Notes: a model not told the origin generated them from the sequence alone. A stretch of 64,000 nt of DNA from Mycoplasmataceae bacterium (GCA_031290395.1 JAITNN010000007.1:1-64000), one strand, 5' to 3'. Counted from the first letter of the stretch, positions 1 through 10,928 are shown. Numbers and translations: made by a program.

Positions 1-536
1 AAGATCCAGATTTAAAAATATTAATTTTTATAGTCAATTTTATCAATCAATATTTTAATGTGATAAAAATTTATTCAACAATTGATTCTTTAAATCAATA
101 CAAATTGATTGAAACATATGTTGAGATGCTAAAAGCTAACGTAAAACACATTGAAGCTGATAGTTTATTGGAAAAACTAAGCGGGATAAGCAAAGTTACT
201 AAACATCAAATACTATCAATGGCTTCGTTTGCAGAAACGTATAGTTTATTAATTGAAAAATATGCTAAAGAACGCGGTGTTCATTTTGTCACTAAACAAG
301 TAAGCGAGTTGTTTCGTTATATTATTAAGTTATTTCTAATAAACTATCGTTCTGAACAATTGCATATTTCTGCTAAAAAGAATTTAACCAACCAATATAA
401 CAAAACGATTGAATTTACTTTAATACAATGCGAATACTTAACTGAAATTCACAATTTATTAAAAATAATTCTCCCAGCTAAAATGGACATGCTAGTTGTT
501 TTAATCAACCAATTATTAAGACCACTACATTCTTAG
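1..536 (+). CDS. Unknown protein, C-terminal part only
   Basis: The reading frame (codons starting at base 3) is already open at the window edge and runs to TAG at 534-536, so this is the last ~177 residues of a longer protein. A GTG at 60 is unlikely to be the true start because the frame is coding-like upstream of it. The product is helical and mildly basic, without a membrane segment or a motif I recognise. It converges with the NagB-like gene and the two stop regions overlap by four bases. A role in replication (for example a clamp-loader subunit) is possible but nothing visible supports it. Confidence 0.6.
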   Translation, partial: DPDLKILIFIVNFINQYFNVIKIYSTIDSLNQYKLIETYVEMLKANVKHIEADSLLEKLSGISKVTKHQILSMASFAETYSLLIEKYAKERGVHFVTKQVSELFRYIIKLFLINYRSEQLHISAKKNLTNQYNKTIEFTLIQCEYLTEIHNLLKIILPAKMDMLVVLINQLLRPLHS

Positions 537-1273
537 TTTGTCATTAACTTGGTGGCTTCTAGAGTCACAAAAGCAGTCACGTCTTCACCAAAAATTAACG
601 AAGTTATCGGCCAAATCTGTAAATATCCTTTTTCAAATAGTTTACTTATCGCTGCGCTTACAGAACTATCTGAAGCAATTAAAATAATTTTTTTAGACTC
701 TAAAATAGTTTTAAGTCCAATTGTAATTGCATAATATGGAACATTAATTTTTTCATCAAAAATCCCAGTTAGCGATGATCTTGTATCATTTTCTAATTTA
801 CTAATGTGAGTTTTAGAATTAATCTTAGTGCCAGGTTCATTAAAGCCAACATAACCATTTGCACCTGGCAACAAAATAAGTAAATCAATTCCCCCTAATT
901 TACGAATTGTCTTATCAAATGTCTTGTAATTTTCTTTATTAGGAGATAGAACATTATCCAAATTAATGTCAGTACGTTTAAATAAAAAATTCTTCATTAA
1001 TTCTATTTTGGAATATTTCTTATAACGTTGTTCAATATCAATATATTCATCACTATTAATAATTACAACATCTTTAAAACTAATTTTACGACGTTTAAAT
1101 TCAATAGCAATTTGATCATATAAGTCTGATAACCCCATTGCAGCACCGAAGCCAATAATTGAATTTTTTTTCTTTTTTACTTGGTCAAAAATAATATTAC
1201 TAACACTAGTGATAATCTCTTGTCTATCGATGCAAGGTACAAACTTGATTACTGTTTTCTTTCTTAAAGCCAT
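533..1273 (-). CDS. NagB/6-phosphogluconolactonase-family protein, diverged
   Basis: 246 residues with the fold signature of glucosamine-6-phosphate deaminase (GlcN6P to Fru6P plus ammonia). Visible are an SDEY stretch near residues 74-77 (the catalytic-base Asp region) and NEPG at 145-148 (Glu of the ring-opening triad). The usual G-x-x-N/D-G-H motif reads LPGANGY at 135-141, so the ring-opening His is Tyr. The phosphate loop is also changed: GFGAAMG instead of a T-G-S/T loop. Length is normal for the family. It is divergent from the next gene with a shared promoter region. It may be a deaminase variant, a lactonase-like enzyme, or a sugar-phosphate-binding relic; family assignment is firm, activity is not. 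Confidence 0.75.
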   Translation of the reverse strand: MALRKKTVIKFVPCIDRQEIITSVSNIIFDQVKKKKNSIIGFGAAMGLSDLYDQIAIEFKRRKISFKDVVIINSDEYIDIEQRYKKYSKIELMKNFLFKRTDINLDNVLSPNKENYKTFDKTIRKLGGIDLLILLPGANGYVGFNEPGTKINSKTHISKLENDTRSSLTGIFDEKINVPYYAITIGLKTILESKKIILIASDSSVSAAISKLFEKGYLQIWPITSLIFGEDVTAFVTLEATKLMTN

Positions 1274-1285
1274 AAATAGTAAGAC

Positions 1286-1297
1286 AATTATATAATT
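1286..1297. promoter_or_regulatory. Palindromic shared -10 for divergent genes
   Basis: AATTATATAATT is a perfect 12-base palindrome that contains TATAAT on both strands. It lies between the NagB-like gene (-) and the membrane-protein gene (+), about 13 and 15-21 bases from their starts. It could serve both directions. Inferred from sequence only. Confidence 0.5.
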
Positions 1298-1317
1298 AAA
1301 TTACTTTAAGGATGTTT

Positions 1318-1962
1318 ATGGAAACACGAATGGAACGTTATCGAGTTTATCGTAATGAAATCACTAACGAAGGTATGTTGATTGATAGGTTAGTGGATGA
1401 ATCAAATATATCTTCACAATACCGTGACAAAATAAATGCACTAGATCCTAACATTCTCATAAATCTCAATATTGATAAATCGCTCGCCAAATTGATTTCT
1501 ATCAATACCAATGAAATGAAAGAAGCAAACCAAATGACACATTTCATGAATTTAATTGACGAAAATCGTATTAACAATATGAATGCTGAAATTATAGAAT
1601 GAAGTACAAAATATCAACCCCAACCAATCATTGATCAAAAGGGCAATATTAATCGTAAGTGATTGGTTGAGGATAGTACTTACTTAAAATTTTCAGACAA
1701 TGAAAAAAACTTAGAGTTCCAAAATTCTAGTTGAGCTCATTTTCAATCTAATAGTAAAAACCAAATCACTCAAATCAACGAACTTTCTAAAATTGCCGAT
1801 AATTCTAATGCTGTGGAGAACATCAAATCAATTTCCGCTTATTCTAGTACCAAAAAAAATTACAACAAAATCATTTATATTGTTCCATCAATTTTGAGTT
1901 TTTTAAGTTTATTAGCCATTATTGTACTCTTAGTATTAATTGTTTCTGGATGGAGTGTGTAA
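1318..1962 (+). CDS. Single-pass membrane protein of unknown function
   Basis: About 214 residues. Three in-frame TGA codons (1600, 1660, 1731) must be read as Trp to reach the TAA at 1960-1962. The N-terminal 170 residues are polar and charged. The C-terminus carries one hydrophobic segment (IIYIVPSILSFLSLLAIIVL region) and only a few residues after it, so it is probably a C-tail-anchored cytoplasmic protein. ATG 1318 is chosen because AAGG at 1308-1311 is well spaced from it; ATG 1312 sits directly on that motif. It lies one base before cmk, suggesting co-transcription. Not recognised. Confidence 0.7.
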
Positions 1963-1963
1963 T

Positions 1964-2623
1964 ATGGCTAATAAAGTACGTCAAATAGCGATCGATGGAC
2001 CAGGTGGTGCAGGCAAAAGCACAATTGCTCAAGCTGTTGCTAAAAAACTTGGATTTTTATTTATCAACACAGGTGGAATGTATCGTTGCTATGGCATCGC
2101 GCTTCAAAATGCTGACTTAACCAACATTGATGAAGTTAAAAAAATATTAAATGAAAATAAAGTCATGCTAACTCCTGATAAGCTTTATTTAAACAATAAA
2201 GATGTCACTGCTGAATGCTACACTGCTCCCATCGCAATGTTGGCTAGTAAAATTGGCACAATCGGTGCAGTCCGTGAAAAATGTGTGAAAGATCAACAAA
2301 TTATTGCTGCCGGGCAAAGTTGCGTTATGGAAGGTCGAGATACTACAACAGTAGTATTACCAAATGCTACTCTCAAAGTATTTTTAACTGCTTCATTGGA
2401 AACTAGAGCAAAAAGACGTTGGTTACAAAATAACAAACGCGAGTTACTTGAGGACATTAAAAACGATTTGGTCACTCGTGATTATCAAGACTCTCACCGT
2501 GCCATTGCTCCATTAATGAAAGCACCTGATGCCATAACTATTGACACTGACGGTAAATCTTTTGATGAAAATGTTCAACAAGTGATAAGAGCATTTGAAT
2601 TAAAAAGGGTTCTCGATGATTAA
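1964..2623 (+). CDS. cmk: Cytidylate kinase
   Basis: 219 residues. Phosphorylates CMP and dCMP with ATP in the cytoplasm. The start shows [13 protein letters not shown], the P-loop with the DGP signature typical of bacterial Cmk. GRD (EGRDTT) and [12 protein letters not shown] near the C-terminus are also typical. ATG 1964 follows the preceding stop by one base; a TTG further upstream is ignored because Cmk proteins begin close to the P-loop. The 3' end overlaps der by eight bases, the usual cmk-der arrangement of Firmicutes and Mollicutes, giving translational coupling. Confidence 0.95.
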   Translation: MANKVRQIAIDGPGGAGKSTIAQAVAKKLGFLFINTGGMYRCYGIALQNADLTNIDEVKKILNENKVMLTPDKLYLNNKDVTAECYTAPIAMLASKIGTIGAVREKCVKDQQIIAAGQSCVMEGRDTTTVVLPNATLKVFLTASLETRAKRRWLQNNKRELLEDIKNDLVTRDYQDSHRAIAPLMKAPDAITIDTDGKSFDENVQQVIRAFELKRVLDD

Positions 2624-3947
2624 AGTCGCCTTAGTTGGTAAACCTAATGTAGGTAAATCTACATTATTTAATAGGATTATTAATAAGAGAAAATCGATTG
2701 TTGATGATCAACCCGGTGTGACGCGTGATCGGATTTATGCCAATGCCACTTGATTAAATAAAGAATTTGTGGTAATAGATACAGGCGGTTTAACTAATAA
2801 AAATGTCTCCTTTCAGAAAAACATTGAAACCCAAGTGAAGTTTGCTATTGAAGAGGCAAACATTATTATTTTCATTGTTTCTTGTAAGGAAGGTATTAAT
2901 ACTGAAGATTATTATGTGACTAAGGTGTTAAAGAAATACAAAACTAAGCAAGTCATCCTCGTTGTTAATAAATCTGAAAATGATAATGGTCAAAACATCA
3001 AACAATACTATTCCTTAGGTTTTGGCGAGCCTCGTTTTATTTCTTCAGAACACGGTATCGGTGTCGGTGATTTATTGGACCAAGTTATTAAATCCACCAC
3101 CGCTGATGCTAAACTTGATCAAGATAATGGTTTTGCTTTTTGTATTGTTGGACGACCAAATGTTGGTAAATCCACACTTGTAAACACAGTATTACGAGAA
3201 GACCGTGTATTGGTATCGCCTATTGCTCATACCACAAGAGATAGTATTGATGTTGATTTCAAATACGAAGGTAAGTTGTATACTATCATCGATACAGCTG
3301 GAATTAGGCGCAAAGGAAAAATTACCGATAACATTGAAAAATATGCTGTGATGCGTACTGAAGATGCCATTGAGCGTAGCAACTTGGTTTTATTTATGGT
3401 AGATGGTAGCGAAGATTTTAATGAGCAAGATGAAGTGATAGGTGGTCTTGCATATGGGGCTAATATCCCTACAATCATTTGTGTGAATAAATGAGATAAA
3501 GTAAAAAAAGATGAACGAACGATGGTAGAAATGACTAAATTAATTCGTCAACGTTTCAAGTATTTATCATGAGCACCACTAATTTTCATTAGTGCTGAAA
3601 TGAATAAAAGGGTACATACAATTTTTGAAACTATTAGTGAAATTCGAAAACAATTAACTCTTAACATATCAACTTCTTTATTAAATGATGTGATTGCCAA
3701 AGCACAAATCTCTAACCCCCCACCATCATTTAAAGGTGGTCGTGCCAATTTATCATATGCGACACAAGTTAAAAGCCAAATTCCCACATTTGTTATCTTT
3801 GGCAATGACCCTAAACATATCCACATCTCATATGCACGTTATATAGAGAATCAAATCCGCGAATCATTTGGTATAACAATGGTACCCATCACTGTGTACT
3901 TCAAGGATAAAAACGCAAGATCACGTGGTGCAAGAAAGGATCGTTAA
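2616..3947 (+). CDS. der: Ribosome-assembly GTPase Der (EngA)
   Basis: 443 residues with two tandem GTPase domains, the hallmark of Der, which acts in maturation of the 50S subunit. G1 motifs are GKPNVGKST at the N-terminus and GRPNVGKST near residue 180. DTGG and DTAG are the G3 motifs, NKSE and NKWD the G4 motifs. A C-terminal KH-like domain ends in [17 protein letters not shown] is Trp at 2751, 3492 and 3570, the last two giving NKWDK and [13 protein letters not shown] 2616 overlaps the cmk stop. Confidence 0.95.
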
Positions 3948-3948
3948 T

Positions 3949-4938
3949 ATGGCTAAAATCGCAATTTTAGGTACCGGAGCATGAGGAACAGCACTTGCCA
4001 ACATCTTAATGGAAAATGGGCATACCGTGGTGATGTGAGGTGTAGATTCTAAAGAAGTTAATGATCTAAATCATCAACTGAACACTCGTTATTATGGCAA
4101 TAAAAAATTAGTTGACAAACCATTAATTGCTTCAACCAATATTGACCAAGTTTTATCCGCCCATCCTAACTTTATCTTAATTGCGGTTCCATCAATTTAT
4201 ATTGTTAACACCTTAAAACAATTCATTGATAAGCTTACATACAAATGTTATTTTATCAATGTATCCAAAGGTTTAGACCCACAGACTAATGACATCTGAT
4301 CAAAAACCATTAAGCAAATTATTAATGGTAAATCTAAGGGTTTAGTAAGTTTAATTGGTCCATCATTTGCAATTGAAGTTTTCAATCAGCAACCAACAAT
4401 GATCAATAGTATCTCGTCTAGTTTACCGTTAGCTAGGATGGTAAGCTTACTATTTAACAATTCCCATTTTCGTTGTATTGAAATTAAAGATGAGGTTGGT
4501 GCAGAAATTATAGGTGCTCTTAAAAATGTTATGGCGATTGCTATGGGAGTTGCTTATCAATTGCATACATCTATTAACACTAGAGCCGCCATGTTAGCGC
4601 AAGGTACAAAAGAAATTAATAGATTAGTAGATATCTATGGTGGCCAATCTAGCACTATTACTCAATTTTGTGGTATTGGTGATATCTACCTAACTTGTAC
4701 TGATGAAAAATCACGTAATTTTTCTTTTGGTAAACTTGTGGCAATGGTTGGTGTTAAAAAAGCACTAATTCAAAACACATCAACAGTTGAAGGATATTTG
4801 GCTACAAAAGTAATTTATCAAACTATTAAAAATAAAAAATTAAATTCCCCATTGCTTGACGAAATCTACCATGTTTTATATGAAAATAAAGACCAAAATT
4901 TATTTGTAAAAAATGTCATAAAACGTATAATTGATTAA
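3949..4938 (+). CDS. gpsA: NAD(P)-dependent glycerol-3-phosphate dehydrogenase
   Basis: 329 residues. Interconverts dihydroxyacetone phosphate and sn-glycerol-3-phosphate, supplying the lipid backbone. The N-terminal Rossmann motif reads ILGTGAWGTALA, with Trp encoded by TGA; a second TGA-Trp (VMWGVD) follows. SKGLDPQT, GPSFAIEV and the catalytic-lysine region EIIGALKNVMAIAMG are conserved, as is the C-terminal GIGDIYLTCTDEKSRN. It begins one base after the der stop, completing the cmk-der-gpsA run. Confidence 0.95.
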
Positions 4939-4956
4939 TAAGATATTTAGATAAAT

Positions 4957-5255
4957 ATGAATACTAATCAAACAATAAAACAAAAAAATAATGCCTCCCC
5001 CTCTAAAACTAAAAAACATATAGTGGGGATTACTTTAACATTTATGGCATAGGGCTGTTGGCCGTTGGTGTAATTTTGACTATGTTAGCGGCCTTTGGGC
5101 ACGTTTTTGGCGGGCCAGAGACACTTGCCATCATTCTTCCATCGCCTGTCGTAGGTGTTGTACTTTTAATCATTGGAATTGTTTTTTGAGTTAAAGAATC
5201 CAATAAATTAAAATCTAAACATCATTCTCCATCCACTAAAACCATTAATAAATAA
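4957..5255 (+). pseudogene. Frameshifted two-TM small membrane protein
   Basis: The frame opened by ATG 4957 (MNTNQTIKQKNN...) stops at TAG 5050-5052 just as a hydrophobic segment begins. A second frame, open from 5013, continues as GIGLLAVGVILTMLAAFGH and ends at TAA 5253-5255 with a second membrane helix and a basic tail. Joined, they give a ~98-residue two-TM protein that resembles in layout the SHOCT protein at 29.0-29.4 kb (short basic N-terminus, two TM segments). A one-base indel between 5013 and 5049 would repair it; the GGGG at 5025-5028 is a likely site. It may be a decayed gene, a sequencing error or a slippage switch. Confidence 0.55.
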
Positions 5256-6168
5256 ATATTTTTTTAGATTGTTTTGCAATTTTGTAACGATTATTTTGTC
5301 TATTGTTAATATACACTAAAATCAAAAAATCAAGTGCAAAGTAAATATAAATAATAGGCACTGTAAATAATCTTCATTCTTTCCCACTATTTCACGAGTC
5401 ACTTGTTGGATCACTTGGCGAACCACCTGGAAAGAAGTTTCATGTACTTGAACTCGAATCTCAAATTGGAATGAAACATTTAGGATTGTAATCAGTCAAA
5501 AGACTGTAAACGCTTACATAAGAGTATCCATAACTTAATTGTGAAGCATATGGTTCCATGAATATTGAAGATGGCATCGCAATAAAATTAATCGCTACCA
5601 CATATGTAAAGTAAATTAATGGATAAATAAATGCAAATGCCAAATTAGTCCAAAATTTTAAAGTACGTTTTATATCTGGACGGGGATATTTCATTGCAAA
5701 TATGGCAAACACAACAAATAAAACTGGTGTAAGCAAATGAACTAATATAGTCTCAATTGAATCTAATTTGCCAGCTGGATTTGTGCCTTGTAAAACAAAA
5801 ATAGGCGACATCATAAATCAGGCAACCGTGAACACAAGGATAATATATGATGTTGTAAATATCAAAAACTTATTCGTGTTGAATATCTTGGTTTTAAGCG
5901 CTACTATTCAAAGAAAATAAAAGACCACAAGTAATATGTTTGTTTGAATTGTAAAAAATTGCAGATTTGCAAATCATAACTGTGCAATGACATTTGTATA
6001 GATAGGATGCTTATTTAAATCGGGAACAAATTTCAAACAAAAAGATCATGCTATGACAGAAATTCCGATGATGAAACCAATTCAAGCTAATATGTATGCT
6101 GGAGATTTGTAAATATGTTTCCTAATTACCTTAAAATTGGATTTTTCAGGTTTGATAAAAGTTTTCAT
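5245..6168 (-). CDS. Six-TM membrane protein, DUF1600/Pr6Pr-like
   Basis: 307 residues reading TGA as Trp. It has about six hydrophobic segments, and FFTIQTNILLVVFYFLW near residue 75 matches the F-T-x-Q-T/S-N motif seen in Pr6Pr and mycoplasmal DUF1600 membrane proteins. The C-terminus is basic. It is the last gene of the proS operon: its ATG (6168-6166) shares one base with the stop of the gene before it. Its 3' end overlaps the convergent frameshifted gene by 11 bases. Function is unknown; family recognition is by the motif and topology only. Confidence 0.65.
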
Positions 6169-7235
6169 TATTTTTGATTCCTTTCAACAACCGAAGTATA
6201 ACCAATTGTAGATACCACTAGTGTTGGTAATGCAATTCCCAAATTAATGACACCGATGGTTGTATACATAATGTTTTCTTTATCAAAGTTGGCCCACATG
6301 TTATAAACCGATGTAGATATCAAGAAGATAGCAATTATTAAAAAATTAATTAAATAAATTACAAACTCTTTCCGAGGAAACATTAGAACTTTCCCTTTTG
6401 ACTCTTGACGAATCCTGAAACCAAAATAAAAAATACAGAAAAAGAAATTAGAAATAATGAGAAGTAATGCTAAATAAAATAAAATACAGGAAAAAATGTA
6501 TTCATTCATAAATTCAGGGTCTTTAAATAATTCAACTATTAGTCCACCTAGAGTAAAAACTAAATTATCTGGTTCTCCTCAGATTGAAAAAATTAAACTT
6601 ACAGAAATTAATATTAAAAGAATAGTTAATAAACGAAATTGAAATCTATGCTTATCTTTATTATTACCATATAAACTATATTTAGTGCCAACATGGACAT
6701 TCCATGCATTATCAATAAAACACATTACATTTAAAACTAACATCGGTAAAATAGCAATTGTGTCTATTAACGGTGTACCATACATAAATAGTGGATTGAA
6801 AGTGTTAGTATCAGCATCGATTATTTGTCAATCGTATCCTAAAAATCCAACATAAGATACAATCAGAATAGCAAGGGTAAAGACTAAAAAATCAACCAGT
6901 ATAAATACCTCAAATTTAGACAATCTTACCATCTTACTCTTGCGCACAAAATGGATATGCATTAGAAGATAAACAAATAATAGCAAGCAAGTAGAAAATA
7001 AAAAAATAGCTATAAATAACGCATATATATACATGGTAGCATACCCAAAACCATCAGCACTTTTAAATACGGAATGGAAAATTGTATTATAAAGTGAATC
7101 AATGGATATAAAAGTTGCGAATAATATTGCGTTAGCAATTATTAGTGAAAATCTAACATAAGTAAAAAAACGAAATGCATGTCGGTTTCCCTTACTTGTA
7201 TTTTTTATTCATGTTTTATTTTGTTGTACCATCAT
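6168..7235 (-). CDS. Polytopic membrane protein of unknown function
   Basis: 355 residues assembled across two in-frame TGA-Trp codons at roughly residues 137 and 219, plus one near the N-terminus (KTWIKN). About eight to ten hydrophobic segments are separated by short basic loops, with no substrate-binding or catalytic motif that I recognise. Two adjacent ATG codons (7235 and 7232) overlap the stop of the dCMP deaminase gene as TAATGATG, so translation is probably coupled. The gene downstream is also a multi-TM protein and the two could form a pair. Confidence 0.65.
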
Positions 7236-7714
7236 TAAATTTCAATTGTTAATTTTTTATTAGAAGACTCGTATTTACGGTGAATTACCCCAGATGCATC
7301 TAGCATTTTTTTAGATGCTTTTACAGAATCTGTGTCTGAGTAGCGATCTTCACCGTAAACTATTTCTTTGATTCCTGATTGAATAATTGCCTTGGCACAT
7401 TCATTGCAAGGAAATAATGTTACATAAATTTTACAACCGGTTAAATCATCACCAGAGAAATTTAATATGGCGTTCAATTCAGAATGCACAACATATAAGT
7501 ATTTAGTTTCTAATGGTGTACCTTCACGATTTCATGGGAATTCATCATCTTTACAACCCCTTGGTAGACCGTTATATCCCAATGACGCAATGCGATTGTC
7601 AGCTGTTGCAATGCAGCATCCGACCTGTGTCCCTGGATCTTTAGAGCGCAAAGCTGATAGCTTTGCTACACCCATAAAGTATTCATCTCAACTAATATAG
7701 TTAGTACGTTTCAT
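7235..7714 (-). CDS. dCMP/cytidine deaminase family protein
   Basis: 159 residues. The zinc-site motifs are VHSELNAI (His and catalytic Glu) and [11 protein letters not shown] (two Cys ligands), with YNGLPRGC before them as in deoxycytidylate deaminases, which turn dCMP into dUMP for dTMP synthesis. The classical HAE is HSE here, a conservative change. Two TGA codons encode Trp (ISWDEYF and EFPWNREG), both at positions that are Trp in the family. The start ATG 7714 lies four bases before the end of the upstream gene, whose last codons supply the GGAG ribosome site. Confidence 0.9.
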
Positions 7715-7717
7715 ACG

Positions 7718-8203
7718 TTATTTTTTCTCCTTGATTTTTTTAGTCATAGCAAGATCAAAATCAGTCTTAGTAATTCATCCTAATTTCTTGAACCACATTA
7801 AATCTTTTAGTTTATATTTTGTAAGATCCTCATTACTATATTTATGAAGTTGTTGTTTGTATTCTTCAGTTCCCATATATAGTTGCTTAGATGTTTTATA
7901 CACCATTGGAAAATAAATACCACCAACAAAGCCTGCAGCAATAGCCACTAACACAAATAAAACTATTCCTGGAATCAAATAATAAAGTGGTCCATCACTA
8001 GTATCATATGGATTAGGTTTATTAGGATCAAACTTTAATCCTCATAATGCAAAGAAAACAATGGATCCTAAAAATAAAATAAGAAATCCACACATAATAC
8101 CAGCATAAATATTGCGAAACTTCACACGACTTTTTTTATCCTTGTGAATCCATTGAGCATTTTGTGCTCCACGAATAATTCAATTATGAATTTTATTTGC
8201 CAT
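7718..8203 (-). CDS. Two-TM membrane protein of unknown function
   Basis: 161 residues. After a basic N-terminus (about 40 residues) come two hydrophobic segments, the second being IPGIVLFVLVAIAAGFVGG, then a charged C-terminal tail of about 60 residues with lysine-rich ends. TGA-Trp occurs at HNWIIRG, ALWGLKF and LGWITK. The start overlaps the proS stop by one base (TAATG). Both ends face the cytoplasm if the helices form a hairpin. Not recognised; the tight coupling to proS is the only clue. Confidence 0.65.
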
Positions 8204-9618
8204 TAGTATGCCCTCGCAAAGTATACAATATCATGTGCTGGTTTTTTAGTAAAAAAACAAACCTGATTATCCGCTTTATCTACAATGCATCGTGGTGATG
8301 CACCTGTTTGCTCTTTTAATGCCTTTTCATCAGATGGTGATCCGCCTCATGCCGCTTTAATAATTTTACGATTTTGAATAGCTGTATTAAATTCTTCAAT
8401 CGTTTTTACTTCTACAATTGCATCATTTAATCTAATTTCAGCCTTCTTATAAATGGCGATTTGATATGAATGACATTGTTCATCAATAGTTTTAACTATG
8501 TCATTCAAATTCACATTTATTTTCTCGCCATTATCACGTCTAATTAATGTGATTGAATTATTTTGGATATCTTTTGGTCCTAACACTAATGAAATTGGTG
8601 TGCCGTTTACTTCTTGTTCAGCAATCTTATAACCAAAACCGTTATTGGTAGTGTCAATTTTTACACGATATTTAGTGTGAAGTTGTTTATATAGATCATT
8701 GGCCGTTTCCATCACTTTAGGATCTTTGTCTGCAAAAACGGGAAGGATTGCGACTTGAATTGGAGCAACACCAATCGGCAACACTAATCCTTTATCATCG
8801 GCATGCGACATAATAATTGCTCCAATAATCCGAGTTGATAATCCAGCTGAAGTTTGGTGTACATATTCATATAGGTTTTCTTTTGATTGAAATTTAATAT
8901 CGAATGTTTTGGAAAAATTTTGTCCTAAATAATGTGATGTTCCACATTGTAAAGCTTGACCGTCTTGCATTAAAGCTTCAATAGTGTATGTGTTATTAGC
9001 ACCAGCGAAACGTTCACCTTCAGTTTTCTCACCCATTAATACGGGAATACATAAAAAGTAATTCACAAAATCTTTATATAGTTGAATCATTTCTTTCGTG
9101 GTTTGAATTGCATCTTCGCTAGTTGAATGAACTGTGTGCAATTCTTGCCAAAAGAATTCACAATTTCTTAAAAATGGACGTGTATTTTTTTCGACTCGGA
9201 ATACATTACACCACTGGTTATATTTGAGTGGCAACTCATTGTATGAGTTGACTATTTTTTTATAATAATTACAAAAAGCCACTTCACTAGTTGGTCTCAC
9301 TACATATGGCTCTTCTAATTTTTTGTCACCTTGTTGAGTAACTAAAAATAATTCTGGTGCAAAACCTTCCACATGTTCTTTCTCTTTCGTAAATTCAGAA
9401 TATTTAATAAAGAGTGGCAACTGTACATTTAGAATACCTTTGGTAGCAAAACGTCGATCTAATTCGTGAACAATATTTTGTCAAATAGCCCATCCATTGG
9501 GTTGAAAAATCATGGTGCCTTTGATGGAGGCATAATCAATTAATCTAGCAGCCTGAATTACACTAGTATATCAGTCTGCAAAATTTTCACTACGTGTAAC
9601 AATCTTTTCTAATTTCAT
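8203..9618 (-). CDS. proS: Prolyl-tRNA synthetase, archaeal/eukaryotic type
   Basis: 471 residues. Charges tRNA-Pro. It is the short ProS type lacking the bacterial editing insertion. Class II motif 2 is seen as WCNVFRVEKNTRPFLRNCEFFWQELHTVH and motif 3 as STRIIGAIIMSHADDKGLVLP; LQCGTSHYLGQNF is typical of this type. The anticodon domain follows VAPIQVAILP, and the C-terminus ends in the family-specific ...IVYFARAY. Mycoplasmas commonly carry this type. It is the first gene of the five-gene minus-strand operon. Confidence 0.95.
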
Positions 9619-9873
9619 TGTGCTTAATTATATTAATTCTTTATGTTAAGTAATTGATGATTTTTAATAATTCTATTTTATCTAACACTTATTTTCAAAT
9701 TTCTTGCTTTGCCTCCCGTCATATACAGATGTTATAAACTCAAATCATTATTCTTATAAATTAGAAATCCAATATGAATGTTGATCTACCATTTTTATCC
9801 TTAGTAACACCATATTTGAAATAAACACAATAAAAATTTAATAGAAAATTATTTTTTAGCTTAATATTTTTAT

Positions 9874-10803
9874 ATGACTAAGCCATTCTTAACGTTTGAA
9901 CAGCAAATAGACCATTTGCATAACGATCTAAATTTAGATATATCAAATAGGGAAAGATTATTAAAATATTTAGAAAAATATAACTATGAAAACCTAATCA
10001 ACGAATTCGCTTATCCATTTAAAGATTCTACAGGTTATAAATTCATAAATAGAACATCCTCAAACGATATAGTTGCTTTATTTAATTTTGATCAATCAAT
10101 TAGAATGAATATTTTATCCCATATTTTTACAATTGAAAAGCACTTAAATACATGTATTGCATATTGTATATGCAAGGAATATCCATAAATGAAATTTGGA
10201 GATATATGCAATTTATCAGATAATAATTTCAAAATAATTTTCCCAAAAATTAGCAAAAGGAAAACCATAAGGATGTTTAAAAATAATTTATTGCATTATT
10301 GTGATAAAGAAAGAAGATTGACTGAAAATTATGAAAAAGTTGATGATATTCCTATTTGAAAAATGTCGCTGTACTGAACTCTCGGATTAAGCGTAGAAAT
10401 ATACGAAAGTTTAAATAAATCTATTCGAAGAAAAATTGTTGAATCATTTCAACATTGTGGCGATGATACAGAAACTACAAACTTTTTTTGAATTCTTAAA
10501 ATGTTGAATAAAGTAAGAAATTTATTGTCACATAATAAAAAGATTTTTGATTTTCATAACAAAGATGGCAAGAGCAAAATATACAAATACATGGAACAAA
10601 ATGCAATTAATATTTCCAAACCCAAAAAGGAGATTAGGTTATTTGAGATGTGCAATATTATTGATTTTTTAAACCCTACAACAAATAAGCATAAGGGCTT
10701 GGCTTTATCTTCATATATACCTAAAATGTATGGAAAATACATTGTACAAAAAGGCATAGATGTTAAAATAGACGGTAAAATCAAAAATATTTGTAATTTT
10801 TAA
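9874..10803 (+). pseudogene. Abi_2 (AbiD/AbiF-like) HEPN gene interrupted by TAA
   Basis: The first part (104 codons) begins MTKPFLTFEQQIDHL and contains FDQSIRMNILSHIFTIEKHLNT, typical of the Abi_2 abortive-infection family. It stops at TAA 10186-10188. The same frame restarts at once with ATG 10189 and runs to TAA 10803 with three TGA-Trp codons. This second part holds VRNLLSH, the R-x4-H HEPN ribonuclease-type motif. So the gene looks like one ~308-residue protein cut by an ochre codon, or two polypeptides made by stop-restart. It is isolated, AT-rich, and followed by a hairpin. Confidence 0.65.
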
Positions 10804-10858
10804 ATTTTGCTTATAATAGTTTTGTAGATGTATGGGATGGCAACATTACCATATAGAG

Positions 10859-10886
10859 AAAATGGCACTAGTGATGGTGTCATTTT
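10859..10886. terminator. Hairpin between convergent genes
   Basis: AAAATGGCAC and GTGTCATTTT form a 10-base stem (one G-T pair) around an eight-base loop, 55 bases after the Abi_2 gene stop and 42 bases before the PHP gene stop. T and A runs flank both arms, so it may terminate both transcripts. Confidence 0.5.
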
Positions 10887-10928
10887 CATTTAATGTCAAC
10901 GTTTGTTAAAATAATCAACTTAACCATT

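Noticed and set aside
5461-5814. Stand-alone 117-residue membrane protein
   Set aside because: Reading TGA as Trp joins it to sequence on both sides as one 307-residue protein.
7467-7700. Plus-strand 77-codon frame
   Set aside because: Antisense to the dCMP deaminase gene, which has clear zinc motifs.
10808-10820. TATAAT after the Abi_2 gene as a promoter
   Set aside because: No plus-strand gene follows within reach; a terminator lies just after it.
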